Origin: Rhizobium sophorae
Lineage (GTDB): Bacteria > Pseudomonadota > Alphaproteobacteria > Rhizobiales > Rhizobiaceae
Assembly: GCF_013087515.1 (NCBI RefSeq)
Contig: NZ_JABFCN010000003.1
Span: 248,001 to 312,000, forward strand
Direction of reading: 5' to 3'
DNA: 64,000 nucleotides
Made by a program: the position numbers and the translations under genes. This document shows positions 50,904-60,188 of the stretch, one piece after another (positions within the stretch are counted from its first letter, which is position 1; each line of letters begins with the position of its first letter). The notes beneath the pieces were generated by a model, which was not told the DNA's origin, searched no databases, and saw only the letters and a list, made by a program, of their open reading frames with translations.

Positions 50904-52550
50904 TCAGGAAACCAGGGACATCGGCGGACGAGCGGCGGGCGATGCCTTGCGGATATCGGCGGTCTGAAAGTGGGAGATTCTTTCGTTCAACACTTCCACC
51001 TGATGCCGGAGCCGATGAATTTCCGCGTTTCTCCTCCACCACGGCGGCATTGTGCTGGGTGATGTGCTCGACGTCGCGAACGGCATATTGACCTCGTCGA
51101 TCCCCTTGTATTGCGTGGTGAAGACGAGATGACTTGCACCAGCCCATTGATCGACGTGAAATGGTCCATGATGGATGAAAGTGCCTGCCCGGTCTCTTCG
51201 ACGAGTTGGACGCCTGTGCCGACCTGCGATGCACTGGTGGAAATCAGACCCTTGATCTCGCGAGCAGCCGTGGCGCAACGCTGCGCAAGCTCATGCACCT
51301 CCTGGGCGACGACGGCAAAACCTCTGCCCGCCTCTCCTTCCCGGGCCGCTTCCAAACCCGCATTGAGCGCGAGGAGATTGGTCTGGAAAGCAATCTCGTC
51401 GATCACGTCGATGATGCTGCTGACTTTTTCGGACGACCGGTTGATGGCGCCCATGGCGTCGATCGCCTTGGCGACAACAGCCCCGAGTGCTCCGCCCGGC
51501 GGCGCGCCTCGGCGACCGAAAGCGACGTCTGACGGGCGTTTTCGGCCGTCGTTCGCACGCTGGCGGTGAGTTCACCCAGCACCCGCGAACTCTCCTCGAG
51601 GGACGCCGCCTGCTGTTCCGTGCGGCGGGCAGATCGTCGGCGGCACCGGAAAGGTTGGTGCTACCCTCGGCGATCTCGTAGGTCGTGTTGCGCACTTCGG
51701 CGAGTGTCAGGCGCAGCCCATCGATGGCGTGGTTGTAGGTTCGGGCGATGGCGACGTAATCTGCGGCGAGATCCTCGCTCATCACGGCTGCAAGGTCGCC
51801 ATCGGCAAGTTTGCTGAGCATATCAGACAGGGCGGTGAGAGCCTCGCTCTGTTCGGCCTCGATACGCGCCTGCTCCGCCGCGCGGCGGGCCTGCTCCAGT
51901 TCGTCTCGCGCCCTGTTTGCTTCGGCAAGCTCTTCCAGCCTGGTCTTCTCAAGCGCATGATCGCAGAAGACGGTGACGGACCGGATCATGTCGCCGATCT
52001 CGTCGCCGCGCTTGCCGTCGCCGATCGGGACATTCAGATCGCCATCGGCCAGTCGCATCATCGTCTGGGTGATCCGCTTCAGCGATCCGCGCAGGATTTC
52101 GATCAGCATGAGACCGCCGATAATCGCAAGCACGGTGCCCGCAATCATCGCCGACCGCGACATCGTCGCCGAGCGCTGGCTGATTTCCTTGCCGCTCTCC
52201 TGCGCCGTGCTGACGAACTGCTCGAGCGTGCGACTTGCCGTCGCCACCAGCTCCGTCGCAGCCTGCTTGTTGGCCTGCCAGCGGTCGGCGATCGATATCA
52301 GAAGCGACGTGTGCTTTTCGATTGCGGCGGGCGACGGCTCGATTTTCTTGGCAAGATCCTGCAACGCGGCGTTCCGCCCGCTCAAGAGTACAAGCCCTGC
52401 AGCGTTTTCGCGCAGCGCCTTGAGATCCGCAAGAACCGCATCCCTTGCCTCGGCATCGACCCGCCTGTTCAATTCGCTCAGGTGCAAGCGCAGATCGTCA
52501 ATGGATTTGAAAGCGGCAGTGACGATCGCTAGGTGAGCGGTGAAGCTCAA
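50904..52550 (-). pseudogene. Frameshifted, 5'-truncated methyl-accepting chemotaxis protein
   Basis: Translating across frames rebuilds a chemoreceptor: a helical sensor remnant, one membrane helix (SAMIAGTVLAIIGGLMLIEIL), a HAMP region (LADGDLNVPIGD), then the signalling hairpin [20 protein letters not shown]. At least five indels break it. A missing base near 51630 (ADDL then RTEQQAAS), another near 51488 (RRAEHSG then [11 protein letters not shown]), one near 51110, one near 51083 (IDEVNM then VRDVEHITQ) and a two-base loss near 51040 (NAAVVEE then NAEIHRL). The start is a weak TTG and the first membrane helix is absent, so the 5' end is cut off at the border with the conjugation genes. 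It cannot make a working receptor as read. Sequencing error is the alternative but would have to be concentrated in this one gene. Confidence 0.8.
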
Positions 52551-52631
52551 ACCCCAACGCTCAGGACGAAAGCCCGGAGTCTCTAAGACGGTGCCTGAGC
52601 CTCCTCGAAATCCCTGGGCCGAGCCAAACCT

Positions 52632-55600
52632 CTACATCCCGAGCCCCAAGGACTTGCCCCGCTTCAGTGAGCGCTTCAACTCCATCTGCTGCGTGAGCTC
52701 CGCACGATGACTGCGCTCGGCAAGGCGAGCAACCTGGCGGATACGCCCGATGTCACCAGCCTGATCCGGCCCCACTCGCTTCAGCTGATCCGCGAGATCT
52801 GAGGGATCGGCGCGACCGAAGCGCGTTTCGATCGCGCTGACGATGTCCTTTGCCTCGGCAAGCGCTCGGCGGCCCTCCGGTGTCCCCGCCAGTTGCTCGA
52901 CGAACTTTCCCTTGTCGGCATGGGCGAGATCGTCGAGCCGGCGCAGCAGCGCCTCGCTCCGGCGGCTCGGCCCCAGAACCTCGACCACGTCCTGCTTTTC
53001 CCGCTTCCAGCGTTCGGAGCCGCATTCGGCAGCGAGGCGACGTTGCCAGGTCTTGGCGGATTGGCGAACATGCGACGCCAGCGCATCGATCCGGCCAAGC
53101 GCGTGTTTGCGTTCGGCGTTGTCTCCGAACAGGCCGGTCTTGCCGGCGAGCGCGCCGAACGTCTCGGGCAAAGTGCTGAGTTGACTGGCGAGCGCGACCG
53201 GATCCGCGTTCTCATCCAGGATGCGGCCGCGCAACACGTCCATGGCCGCCGGCGCGTCTTTGAACACCTGCGGCGCAAGCTGCTTTGCCGCCTCCCAATC
53301 TCGTTCGAATGCCGGCATCGCCTTTGATCGTCCAACCTCTTCCACGCTCATCGCATAGGTTCTCACGGCCGCAACGAGCACGCGGCGTTCATCGCCACTG
53401 GGATCCTGGTGCGCAGGACTGTCATCGGCGATGGTGCGGGCTGCAAGCGGCTGCGGTTTCTCCGCTGGCTTGGGAACCGCCGTGTCCGGGATGGGCTGTA
53501 TCCCTTTGTTGATTCCCTGAGATGCGACATCACTCTCGCCCTGCCCCCGGCGATCCTCCATGCCGCGCCGATTGGCAAAGTCATGCGTATAGTCGAGCGT
53601 CGTCTCCTTCACGCCTGACCGGCTCAGTGTCTCTGTCAGCGAGCGCAGCGTCTTGAACGCATCCAGCCCCGCATAGAGCTGCACCGCCTCGCGATGACGG
53701 GTCATCGCCACATAGGTCAGATGCCGGTCCATCGTCGTCGACGCCAGAACAAAACTCCGGTCGACCGTGGCGCCTTGCGTCTTGTGGATCGTCGTCGCGT
53801 AGCCGTGGTCAAAGGATTGGTAACGATTGACCGGTACGGTCACCTGGCGTTGCCCATCTGGCGTCTGCGCCTTGCCGTCAAGCCGAACCTGTATTGCGTC
53901 CGGCGCGACGGCGATCACCTCGCCCAACATGCCATTCTTGACGCCGAGATCGCGATCATTCTCCAGGAAGACGATGCGGTCGCCACGCGCAAAGGATCGC
54001 TTCCCATGGCTGGTCTGGTAACTCAGTTCCTCACCTTTATCACCAGACGGGTTACTGCCCTTTGCCAGCTCACCGCGATCCTGCAACCGAGCGCGAATGC
54101 CGGCATTGATGGCACGGACGTCGTCGCGTCGATGGGCCATCGCAATGCGCGTGTCGTTGGGATTGGCCGATCGGTCAGCGACGTAATCGGCAATGATCGC
54201 CTTCAGCGTTTCCGCGCGATCCGACTTCAGATGAACGCTTCCCCGTGCCACGTAGGCCGACAGTCCGGCTGCGGTCCGGTGAGAGGCAAAGTCAATCGAG
54301 GCCTGCTTTTGCCAATCGGCTTTTTGCCGGCGGACTTCCGACAGTTGCGCATGACCGACGGCTCCCGCGATCGCCCGAAACGGCGCGCCCGCTCCGATCG
54401 CCTGAAGCTGTTCATGATCACCGACCAGGACGAGCTTGGCGCCGGCCCGTTTGACCTCGTCGACGAAGCGGGCGAGCTGACGGCTGCCGACCATGCCGCC
54501 CTCGTCGATGACGAAGACGTCACGAGCATTGAGCCGACCGCGATCAGCTTGCCAGCTGTATTCCCACGATGCCAATGTGCGGCTTGCGATCCCGGACGAT
54601 TGCTCCAGGCCTTCCGCGGCCTTGCCGGCCAATGCCGCGCCATGAACACGATAGCCCTGCGCTTCCCAGGCGTGCCGCGCAGCCGCCAGCATCGTGCTCT
54701 TGCCGGCACCGGCAAAGCCGATCACCACGGCGATCTGACCGGGACCCGTGACATGCTCGATCGCATGGCGCTGTTCAGCCGACAGCCCCTGCCCCGGTGA
54801 AGGATTTCCCGCCTGGATCGATCTGTCCTGTTCGGCGATCGCTGCATCGACATTGCGCTTGAAGACACCGTGGTTTTGGCGCGCCTTCATCGCCATGACA
54901 TTGCTGGCGATCGCGCCCTCGATCGCCACCATCTCGACCGTCGAATAGCGGGCCTCGCCATCGCGCCCCCGAAGGCCCGTGCTTTCGGGCCTCAACTCGA
55001 CCAGAGCCTTCGACGCCATGACCGCGGCAAAAGCATTCTGGAAGGTCTGCGGATCGTCATTGATGTAGCGATGCAGAGCCCTGGCAATGTCATAGCGGGT
55101 GAAGACGCTCTTCTCGTTGGTAATCAGCTTCAGGATCTCATCCGGGCGCCTCTGGATGGTCTCGGCATTTCGCTCGGCCGATTGCGGTGAGATGCGGGTG
55201 CGCGCGACTGCCCCACCCTGCCGATTGATCTCAGTCGCATGCACACCGACATGTTCGGTCGGCTCGATCGTGATCCCGGCTTCCAGATGAGAGCGGTTGT
55301 CGATACGGATATCGAGGCCTGCCCTCTCAAGGTGCGTGTTGGCCAGATGCTCCCACACCTGGCGCAGTTCCTTCAGCTGCAGTTGCGATGGCGGCAGGTG
55401 ATTGGCGAGAAGCCATCTGTTCTCCCGCTCGAGCAGCGTCTTGTCGCCAAGACCGGCTTCCGTCACCTGGCGAGTCGTCATCATCAGATGCGCGTGGCTG
55501 TTTCTGATGTCGCCGCCCTCGCCTGGCCGATGGATCGCGAAGTCGACGGCAGCGCCATAACGATTGGCCAGATGCAGCGCAAACGCCCGCGTCAGCACCA

Positions 55601-55907
55601 GGCGTTGATCCGGCGTCAGTTCGTGTGGCAGCGCGATTTCGAATTCCCGGGCAATCCGGGCATCGCTGCGTTTCTCGGCACGCTCGGCGGCATTCCACAA
55701 GGCGGATCGCTTCATCGCCCAATAGGCGGAAGAGCGAGCCGGCAAGACGATCTCGGCATGCTCGACACCGTTCCTGTTGCTAAAGTCATGCGTCAGCCCA
55801 TCGCGCTCGTTCGTCAGTCTCACGGCGGCGCGATAGGCGGCGGACGCCACGGCGCTGCGGCCACCGCTGCGGGCGATCGGCTTCATGCTGAGATGATAGA
55901 TCGCCAT
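52632..55907 (-). CDS. traA: TraA conjugative relaxase/helicase (MobQ type)
   Basis: 1091 residues from ATG 55907, the usual size for rhizobial TraA; the longer frame to 56297 crosses oriT and is rejected. N-terminal MobA/MobL relaxase domain: AIYHLSMKPIARSGGRSAV and the AAYRA Tyr motif, then the His motif IRNSHAHLMMTTR near residue 120. A TraI-like helicase follows with Walker A GFAGAGKST (~390), Walker B VIDEGGMVGS and later motifs (TTIHKTQGAT, YVAMTRHRE). It nicks oriT and unwinds the transferred strand. The reading frame is intact, unlike its neighbours. It is divergent from the traC-like gene with oriT between, the arrangement seen on Ti-type plasmids. Confidence 0.93.
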   Translation of the reverse strand: MAIYHLSMKPIARSGGRSAVASAAYRAAVRLTNERDGLTHDFSNRNGVEHAEIVLPARSSAYWAMKRSALWNAAERAEKRSDARIAREFEIALPHELTPDQRLVLTRAFALHLANRYGAAVDFAIHRPGEGGDIRNSHAHLMMTTRQVTEAGLGDKTLLERENRWLLANHLPPSQLQLKELRQVWEHLANTHLERAGLDIRIDNRSHLEAGITIEPTEHVGVHATEINRQGGAVARTRISPQSAERNAETIQRRPDEILKLITNEKSVFTRYDIARALHRYINDDPQTFQNAFAAVMASKALVELRPESTGLRGRDGEARYSTVEMVAIEGAIASNVMAMKARQNHGVFKRNVDAAIAEQDRSIQAGNPSPGQGLSAEQRHAIEHVTGPGQIAVVIGFAGAGKSTMLAAARHAWEAQGYRVHGAALAGKAAEGLEQSSGIASRTLASWEYSWQADRGRLNARDVFVIDEGGMVGSRQLARFVDEVKRAGAKLVLVGDHEQLQAIGAGAPFRAIAGAVGHAQLSEVRRQKADWQKQASIDFASHRTAAGLSAYVARGSVHLKSDRAETLKAIIADYVADRSANPNDTRIAMAHRRDDVRAINAGIRARLQDRGELAKGSNPSGDKGEELSYQTSHGKRSFARGDRIVFLENDRDLGVKNGMLGEVIAVAPDAIQVRLDGKAQTPDGQRQVTVPVNRYQSFDHGYATTIHKTQGATVDRSFVLASTTMDRHLTYVAMTRHREAVQLYAGLDAFKTLRSLTETLSRSGVKETTLDYTHDFANRRGMEDRRGQGESDVASQGINKGIQPIPDTAVPKPAEKPQPLAARTIADDSPAHQDPSGDERRVLVAAVRTYAMSVEEVGRSKAMPAFERDWEAAKQLAPQVFKDAPAAMDVLRGRILDENADPVALASQLSTLPETFGALAGKTGLFGDNAERKHALGRIDALASHVRQSAKTWQRRLAAECGSERWKREKQDVVEVLGPSRRSEALLRRLDDLAHADKGKFVEQLAGTPEGRRALAEAKDIVSAIETRFGRADPSDLADQLKRVGPDQAGDIGRIRQVARLAERSHRAELTQQMELKRSLKRGKSLGLGM

Positions 55908-55945
55908 CGCATGTCCTTCTTGGCCGATCCGCCGGCCCGCGCCTT

Positions 55946-55975
55946 GAGTTGCCCCGCAACTCGTAAGTGCGCCCT
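55946..55975. other. Origin of transfer (oriT) with nick-region consensus
   Basis: In the 277-base gap between traA and the traC-like gene, a perfect 7-bp inverted repeat (GAGTTGC / GCAACTC, 3-base loop, 55946-55962) is followed immediately by GTAAGTGCGCCCT (55963-55975). The latter matches the nick region of RSF1010/Ti-type MobQ origins, where cleavage falls between TAAGTGCG and CCCT, here after base 55971. Repeat-then-nick order and placement beside traA agree with known origins of this class. Confidence 0.85.
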
Positions 55976-56184
55976 TGTGCCTTCGTCGCTTCGCGCCTTC
56001 GGGCACTGGTGGGAGCGCGCGGCAATCTCCCGATGACCTCGTAAGCCGTTCACCCGGTCGCTTCCACGCGCAGATTTGCGAGTAGCCGACATGCACCCAT
56101 CGCTGCAGCATCCGTGCATGCGATTGGGGACAGCCATTGTCCTGATGCCGTTCGGCCGATCGCGCATCGACGAGAAGGGAGACA

Positions 56185-56511
56185 ATGACAGTGGCACGTA
56201 AATCCATCGGCGAACGGCTGGCGCAGCTGGAAGCGCAACGCAAGACATTGCAGATCCGTCTCAGCAAGCAGGAGCGCGCCATCGATACGCGCCGCAAGGT
56301 GTTGATCGGCGCACTTGTGCTGCATCGGCTGGAGAATGATCGCGATGTTCACATCGGCGGCGGACTGGCAACCTGGCTCAGATCGGAACTGCCGAAGTTC
56401 CTCACGCGCGATGGCGATCGGGATCTGTTCGACGATCTGCTGAAGCCGCAGGCAAATGAGCCGTCGCTCGGCAACGTCGGCAATATCGGCAACCGGAGTG
56501 CGGCATCATGA
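56185..56511 (+). CDS. traC: TraC-like conjugal transfer/mobilisation accessory protein
   Basis: 108 residues. The first ~45 residues form a basic coiled-coil-like helix (RLAQLEAQRKTLQIRLSKQERAIDTRRK), followed by a compact helical region with LVLHRLEN and LRSELPKFL. It resembles the small TraC/MobC-like proteins divergent from TraA in Ti-type regions, which help the relaxase bind oriT. It has a GGGAG site before ATG 56185 and its stop overlaps the next ATG. The assignment rests mainly on position and size. Confidence 0.65.
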   Translation: MTVARKSIGERLAQLEAQRKTLQIRLSKQERAIDTRRKVLIGALVLHRLENDRDVHIGGGLATWLRSELPKFLTRDGDRDLFDDLLKPQANEPSLGNVGNIGNRSAAS

Positions 56512-57464
56512 TCCATGCCAACCAGATCAGAATCGCTCTCCGCAACATGATGCGCATGGCGGCCCGCGATCCGCTCTGGGCCATCGTCGCGTTCATCACG
56601 TTTCCGTTGCGATATGCCAGGTCGTTTGTCATGGGTGCATTTGGCTATTTGCTTGTCGTGTTCACCGTCTACTTCGGGATCGACTACCTCAGACGCGTGA
56701 TCCTCGGCGGCCACAGGGGTGACGTCATCTGGCATATCGGAGATTGGGTGGTGATGGCCTTTGCCATCGTGCTGCTCATTCGGCTGTTGTCGGTTCCGCT
56801 GATCACGCATTTTGGATCGGCGGTGGACGACACCCATGGGGTCTGCGCGCTTTGCCGGCCGAAGAGAGATAGTGCCGCTCACCAAGGCCGGCAGCGGCCT
56901 GCTGATCGGCCGTGCGCAAGGTTCGGCTCACTTGCTGCGCTATGACGGACCGGCTCATCTTCTGACCATGGCGCCGACGCGCAGCGGCAAGGGTGTCGGC
57001 ACCATCATCCCGACGAGTTCGCCGCCCTTGGTCATCTGGCGCCGATCGAACGGGCCATGGGATTGATGGCAGGTTACGGTGTGCAACTCTGGCCGATCGT
57101 CCAGGACATCCATCAGCTGCGCGCCACCTATGGCCAGCGTGCCGGCACGTTTCTGTCCAACGCCGGCGTGCTGCAAGTGTTCGGCGTCAATGATCACGAC
57201 AGCGCCCGTCTGGTCTCCGATCTGCTTGGCCAGGAGACCGTGGTGTTCAACACGGCGGCGCGCGCGCTCGACTCGGAAAGGATCGGCCTCTCTTTCGCCG
57301 AGCAGCATGTCGCCCGCCCTCTGCTGACGCCCGACGAAGTCCGCAACCTGCATGCCAAGACCGAGCTGCTGTTCATCGCCGGGCAGCGGCCGATCGTTGC
57401 GACAAAGTTGCGCTATTATTCCGATCCGGAATTCGTCGGATTGTTCACTGCGTCAAAGATCTGA
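56508..57464 (+). pseudogene. Broken VirD4/TraG-type coupling protein with internal deletion
   Basis: The N-terminal part (two membrane helices: FVMGAFGYLLVVFTVYFGI and VVMAFAIVLLIRLLSV) runs in frame from ATG 56508 to about 56840, where one extra G in a GGGG run (56838-56841) shifts the frame. The next frame continues THG-SARFA and LLRYDGPAHLLTMAPTRSGKGVG (Walker A, 56974-57000). At about 57012-57015 the sequence jumps straight from IIPT to DEFAALGHLAPIERAMG, the Walker B region, in a third frame that runs to 57464. About half the usual ~600-650 residues is missing, with a GACG microhomology at the joint. The protein cannot be a working type IV coupling ATPase. Confidence 0.85.
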
Positions 57465-57555
57465 CGAGGCGATATCACCAACGTGAATCGATCGGGCCTC
57501 ATCGATTCACAAATGTCGTTGGACGCGAGCAACTGGTGTTTGCGATTCTGCCCGC

Positions 57556-57801
57556 ATGACAGTTCAGCCCTATCGTCTCTACATCGAACGCATCGATCCA
57601 TCGAAGAACATGGCTCGTTTTTACGCGCTGTCGATCGAGCCGAACCTCTTCGGTGGGACCTCGCTGGTGCGCAGCTGGGGACGGATCGGCAGCCGCGGGC
57701 AGCAGAAGATCCATGTCTTCGATAGCGAGGCAAATGCCGTCGATCTCCTGCTCACGCTTTTGCGCAAAAAGCGGTCGCGAGGCTATCTTCCGTTGCGGTG
57801 A
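57556..57801 (+). CDS. WGR-domain protein
   Basis: 81 residues that are almost entirely a WGR domain: YRLYIERIDPSKNMARFYAL, then SLVRSWGRIGSRGQQKIHVFD with the Trp-Gly-Arg motif, then an EANAVDLLLTLLRKKRSRGY helix. WGR domains bind nucleic acid ends in DNA-repair and PARP proteins. Stand-alone copies are common on rhizobial plasmids, where their role is unclear. The gene is intact within the otherwise decayed transfer region. Confidence 0.88.
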   Translation: MTVQPYRLYIERIDPSKNMARFYALSIEPNLFGGTSLVRSWGRIGSRGQQKIHVFDSEANAVDLLLTLLRKKRSRGYLPLR

Positions 57802-57815
57802 TCGGCATCCGCGTC

Positions 57816-58592
57816 TCACATGCCTGAGTGAAGGAAGAGACAGTTGAGTGAAGGAAGAGACGGCTCACGCCGCTCCTCCTCGTCGAGCTCCGGCTGCAGG
57901 GAATGCAGGTAGTCGACGGCGCGCTGCGCATGTGCTGCGGCCGAGAAGATGGCACGCTTGTCGTCGCCCAGAACCTTGAGCCAGCCATCGAGGTAGCTTG
58001 CGTGGTCGGGGCGTGGTTCGAGCTCTGGGACGATGCCGAGATCGGCGCAGAGAAACGCGCTGCCGAGTTCGGCAATCAGCTCTTCGCGGGCGCGTTCGCT
58101 CCTGTCTTTCGCGTAGCGGCTGAGATCGCGATCCAGCCGTCGCGGTGCGGCGGTCCAGTGCGTCATCTCGTGGCTGAGGACGGCGACATAGGAAGCATCG
58201 TCCCGGAAGGCATCCAGGCATGGCATCTGGATGTAATCACGCTGAGCGGCATAATAGGCAGCCGATCCTCCGTGCCGGATCAGCGCGCCGGTATTGGCAA
58301 GGAAGCGGCCGGCATCGCCGATGCGGCTCATCGGATCCTCACCAGGTGCAGTGTCGTCAAAGCGGCCATTAAGACCGGCGATCTGATCGATGTTGAACAC
58401 CGTGTAGGCCTTGAGGAACGGAACATCCTGTTCGATCTCGGTGCCCGTCTCGGTCGTCTCGGTGCGGATGAACGAACTGGCGAAGACGACGGTCGTGCCG
58501 GTTTCGCCCTTGCGAACGGCGCCGCCGAGTTCGATTGCCTGGCGAAACGTCGCGGGCGCCCGGGGAAGAGGCCAAGGAACTGGCCCGCCCAT
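57816..58592 (-). pseudogene. 5'-truncated ArdC-like antirestriction protein
   Basis: The frame contains the C-terminal ArdC region: TFRQAIELGGAVRKGETG, FLKAYTVFNIDQIAGL, then the zincin motif SHEMTHW (~140) with AREELIAELGSAFLC, ending in LDGWLKVLGDDKRAIF. Full ArdC proteins have about 100 further N-terminal residues forming the single-strand DNA-binding part; here they are replaced by an unrelated Pro-rich start (GGPVPWPLPRAPA). The last ~20 residues after SLQPELDEEER are also atypical. It is probably a relic, though the metalloprotease-like domain is intact. ArdC proteins protect incoming plasmid DNA from host restriction. Confidence 0.7.
57825..57861. repeat. Short direct repeat
   Basis: TGAGTGAAGGAAGAGAC occurs at 57825-57841 and again at 57845-57861, 20 bases apart. 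It spans the 3' end of the truncated ArdC gene and probably reflects a local duplication during decay of the region. Confidence 0.7.
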
Positions 58593-58894
58593 TACCGAAT
58601 GATGCGCTGATCATCTCGTCCCGCGAACCGTACGGATCCACGATTGTTTCGAAGTCCGGAGGGCTGGTGGAACAGGGCAGTCTGCGTTGACGCCTGAACT
58701 CAGAGCTTGGATTATCGGAAACGAAAAAGCCTGCCGCGGGAGGAGGTGCGGCAGGCTTTTCGAAAATTGAACAATTGAGCACGAATTCGATCACCTTTGC
58801 GGAGGGCATTTCGCACGGCTTCAGCATCGATCCAGGTCCAGACAATCGATGGAGCGCTCCCAGATGCCCTTTGTATGTCCGAGCCCGGCTGATC
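58593..58894. other. Gene-free border of the transfer remnant
   Basis: A 302-base stretch between the truncated ArdC gene and the YciI-like gene. It holds a strong hairpin terminator (58725-58760, listed separately) and no convincing ORF. No trace of the missing ArdC N-terminus could be found here, so the truncation looks like a true deletion or replacement. Confidence 0.6.
58725..58760. terminator. Bidirectional intrinsic terminator
   Basis: A perfect 13-bp stem (AAAAGCCTGCCGC / GCGGCAGGCTTTT) with a 10-base loop and A/T runs on both flanks. It closes the minus-strand ribose-type importer operon and also insulates it from the transfer remnant. Confidence 0.9.
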
Positions 58895-59212
58895 TTATTT
58901 CAAGTCAATTCGATGTAAAGTATCCTTTCCGATGGTCACCCGCCATTCGAAGATTTCTACCTGCCGATAAACACCGTGGACGACGAACGGATCCCGCGCA
59001 CTAAATGCAGTAAGTTCCGCCAGATCCTCAACCTCCGCAACGATTAGGGCGCCGATCTGCGGTCCGTCTCCGTTGAAGAGCGGGCCTGATTGGCGGATTT
59101 TCAAGCCCGTGGAACGAAGGTATAGCTTGTGATCCTCGAAGTATCGAGCGCGCACCTCCGCGTGCCCTTCGCTTGAATATGCAATTCGTGCCGCCAGCAT
59201 TTGCCGCTCCAT
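58895..59212 (-). CDS. YciI-like family protein
   Basis: 105 residues of the YciI/YCII-related ferredoxin-like fold: LAARIAYSSEGHAEVRARYFEDHKLYL, LKIRQSGPLFNGDGPQ and the family Asp-Pro-Phe segment ARDPFVVHGVYRQVEIFEWRV. Members are small enzymes or domains acting on ring or lactone compounds, with a conserved His and Asp. It begins 6 bases after the permease stop and is the last gene of the importer operon. Given the maleylacetate-reductase-like gene upstream, it may act on a lactone or muconate-type intermediate, but no activity is proven. Confidence 0.82.
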   Translation of the reverse strand: MERQMLAARIAYSSEGHAEVRARYFEDHKLYLRSTGLKIRQSGPLFNGDGPQIGALIVAEVEDLAELTAFSARDPFVVHGVYRQVEIFEWRVTIGKDTLHRIDLK

Positions 59213-59217
59213 CGGTG

Positions 59218-60159
59218 CTATTTGACGATCTGATCTAGCCGGCCGCGTTTTGTGGTGATCAACACGGCAAGAATGACCACAGCGCCGCGAATGCCGACCT
59301 GAAAGAAGGGATCCACCTGCAGAAGCGTCATCCCGTTTGCCAGGATGACGATCGTCAGGACGCCGAGAACGGTGCGCATTGGACCGCCGACACCGCCGGT
59401 CAGGAGAGTTCCACCAAGGACGACGGCCGCGATCGTATCCAGCAGGAAGGGGTCTCCCATGCCGGGAGATGCGGAAAATGTGCGAATGCCGAGCAATATC
59501 CCCGCAAGGCCGGAGATGACGCCTGCCACCACGAACACGGCAATCTTAAGATGCGTGGTGGATATGCCGGACATGCGGGTCGTCCGCTCGTTGTCGCCGA
59601 TCGCGTACATATATTGCCCGAACCTGGTATAACGAGCCACGAAGGCGCAGACCAGAAGGACCGCGATCGCCCAGAGGCCGATCTTCGGGAAGGATCCGAA
59701 CACGACGCCGCCGGCCATCATGCTGGAGATCGGCGTCGTCCAGGGCAGTGGTCGGCCGCCGGATATGATCAGGCCGATGCTCTGAAAGATGAAGAGCGAA
59801 CCGAGTGTCACCAGAAAGCTCGGCAGTTTCAGCGTAGCATTGAGGAGGCCGTTGAACGCGCCGCAGAGGCCACCGACGATCAATCCCACAAGAATTCCGG
59901 CCTCGCCGATCGCTGGCACCAGCGTGATTGCGCACACCGCCGACAACGTCATGATCGCGCCGACGGAAAGATCGATGGAGCCGATCAGGATGACGAAGGT
60001 CACTCCCATCGAGGCGACCAGCAGGACCGAGGACTGGCGGATGATATTCCACACATTGGCCCAGGTGAGGAAGGCATCCTGCATGAGGGAGAAGAACAGT
60101 ACCAGTATGATGGCGGCAAGCAACGGCGTAAATCGCCCCAGAGTGGCAAGCTTGATCAT
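59218..60159 (-). CDS. Ribose-type ABC importer permease (RbsC-like, CUT2)
   Basis: 313 residues with about eight membrane helices beginning LLAAIILVLFFSLMQDAFL. The conserved coupling motif RYTRFGQYMYAIGDNERTTRMSGI and the GGTLLTGGVGGPMRT segment place it with RbsC-like permeases. It forms the channel homodimer for the solute bound by the upstream binding protein. It follows the ATPase gene by 29 bases. Confidence 0.92.
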   Translation of the reverse strand: MIKLATLGRFTPLLAAIILVLFFSLMQDAFLTWANVWNIIRQSSVLLVASMGVTFVILIGSIDLSVGAIMTLSAVCAITLVPAIGEAGILVGLIVGGLCGAFNGLLNATLKLPSFLVTLGSLFIFQSIGLIISGGRPLPWTTPISSMMAGGVVFGSFPKIGLWAIAVLLVCAFVARYTRFGQYMYAIGDNERTTRMSGISTTHLKIAVFVVAGVISGLAGILLGIRTFSASPGMGDPFLLDTIAAVVLGGTLLTGGVGGPMRTVLGVLTIVILANGMTLLQVDPFFQVGIRGAVVILAVLITTKRGRLDQIVK

Positions 60160-60188
60160 TGTATTTCCTTTGGAATTGACGCCTGACG

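Noticed and set aside
57825..57861. 17-bp direct repeat considered as an attachment site
   Set aside because: Copies are only 20 bp apart and flank no element; a local duplication is simpler.
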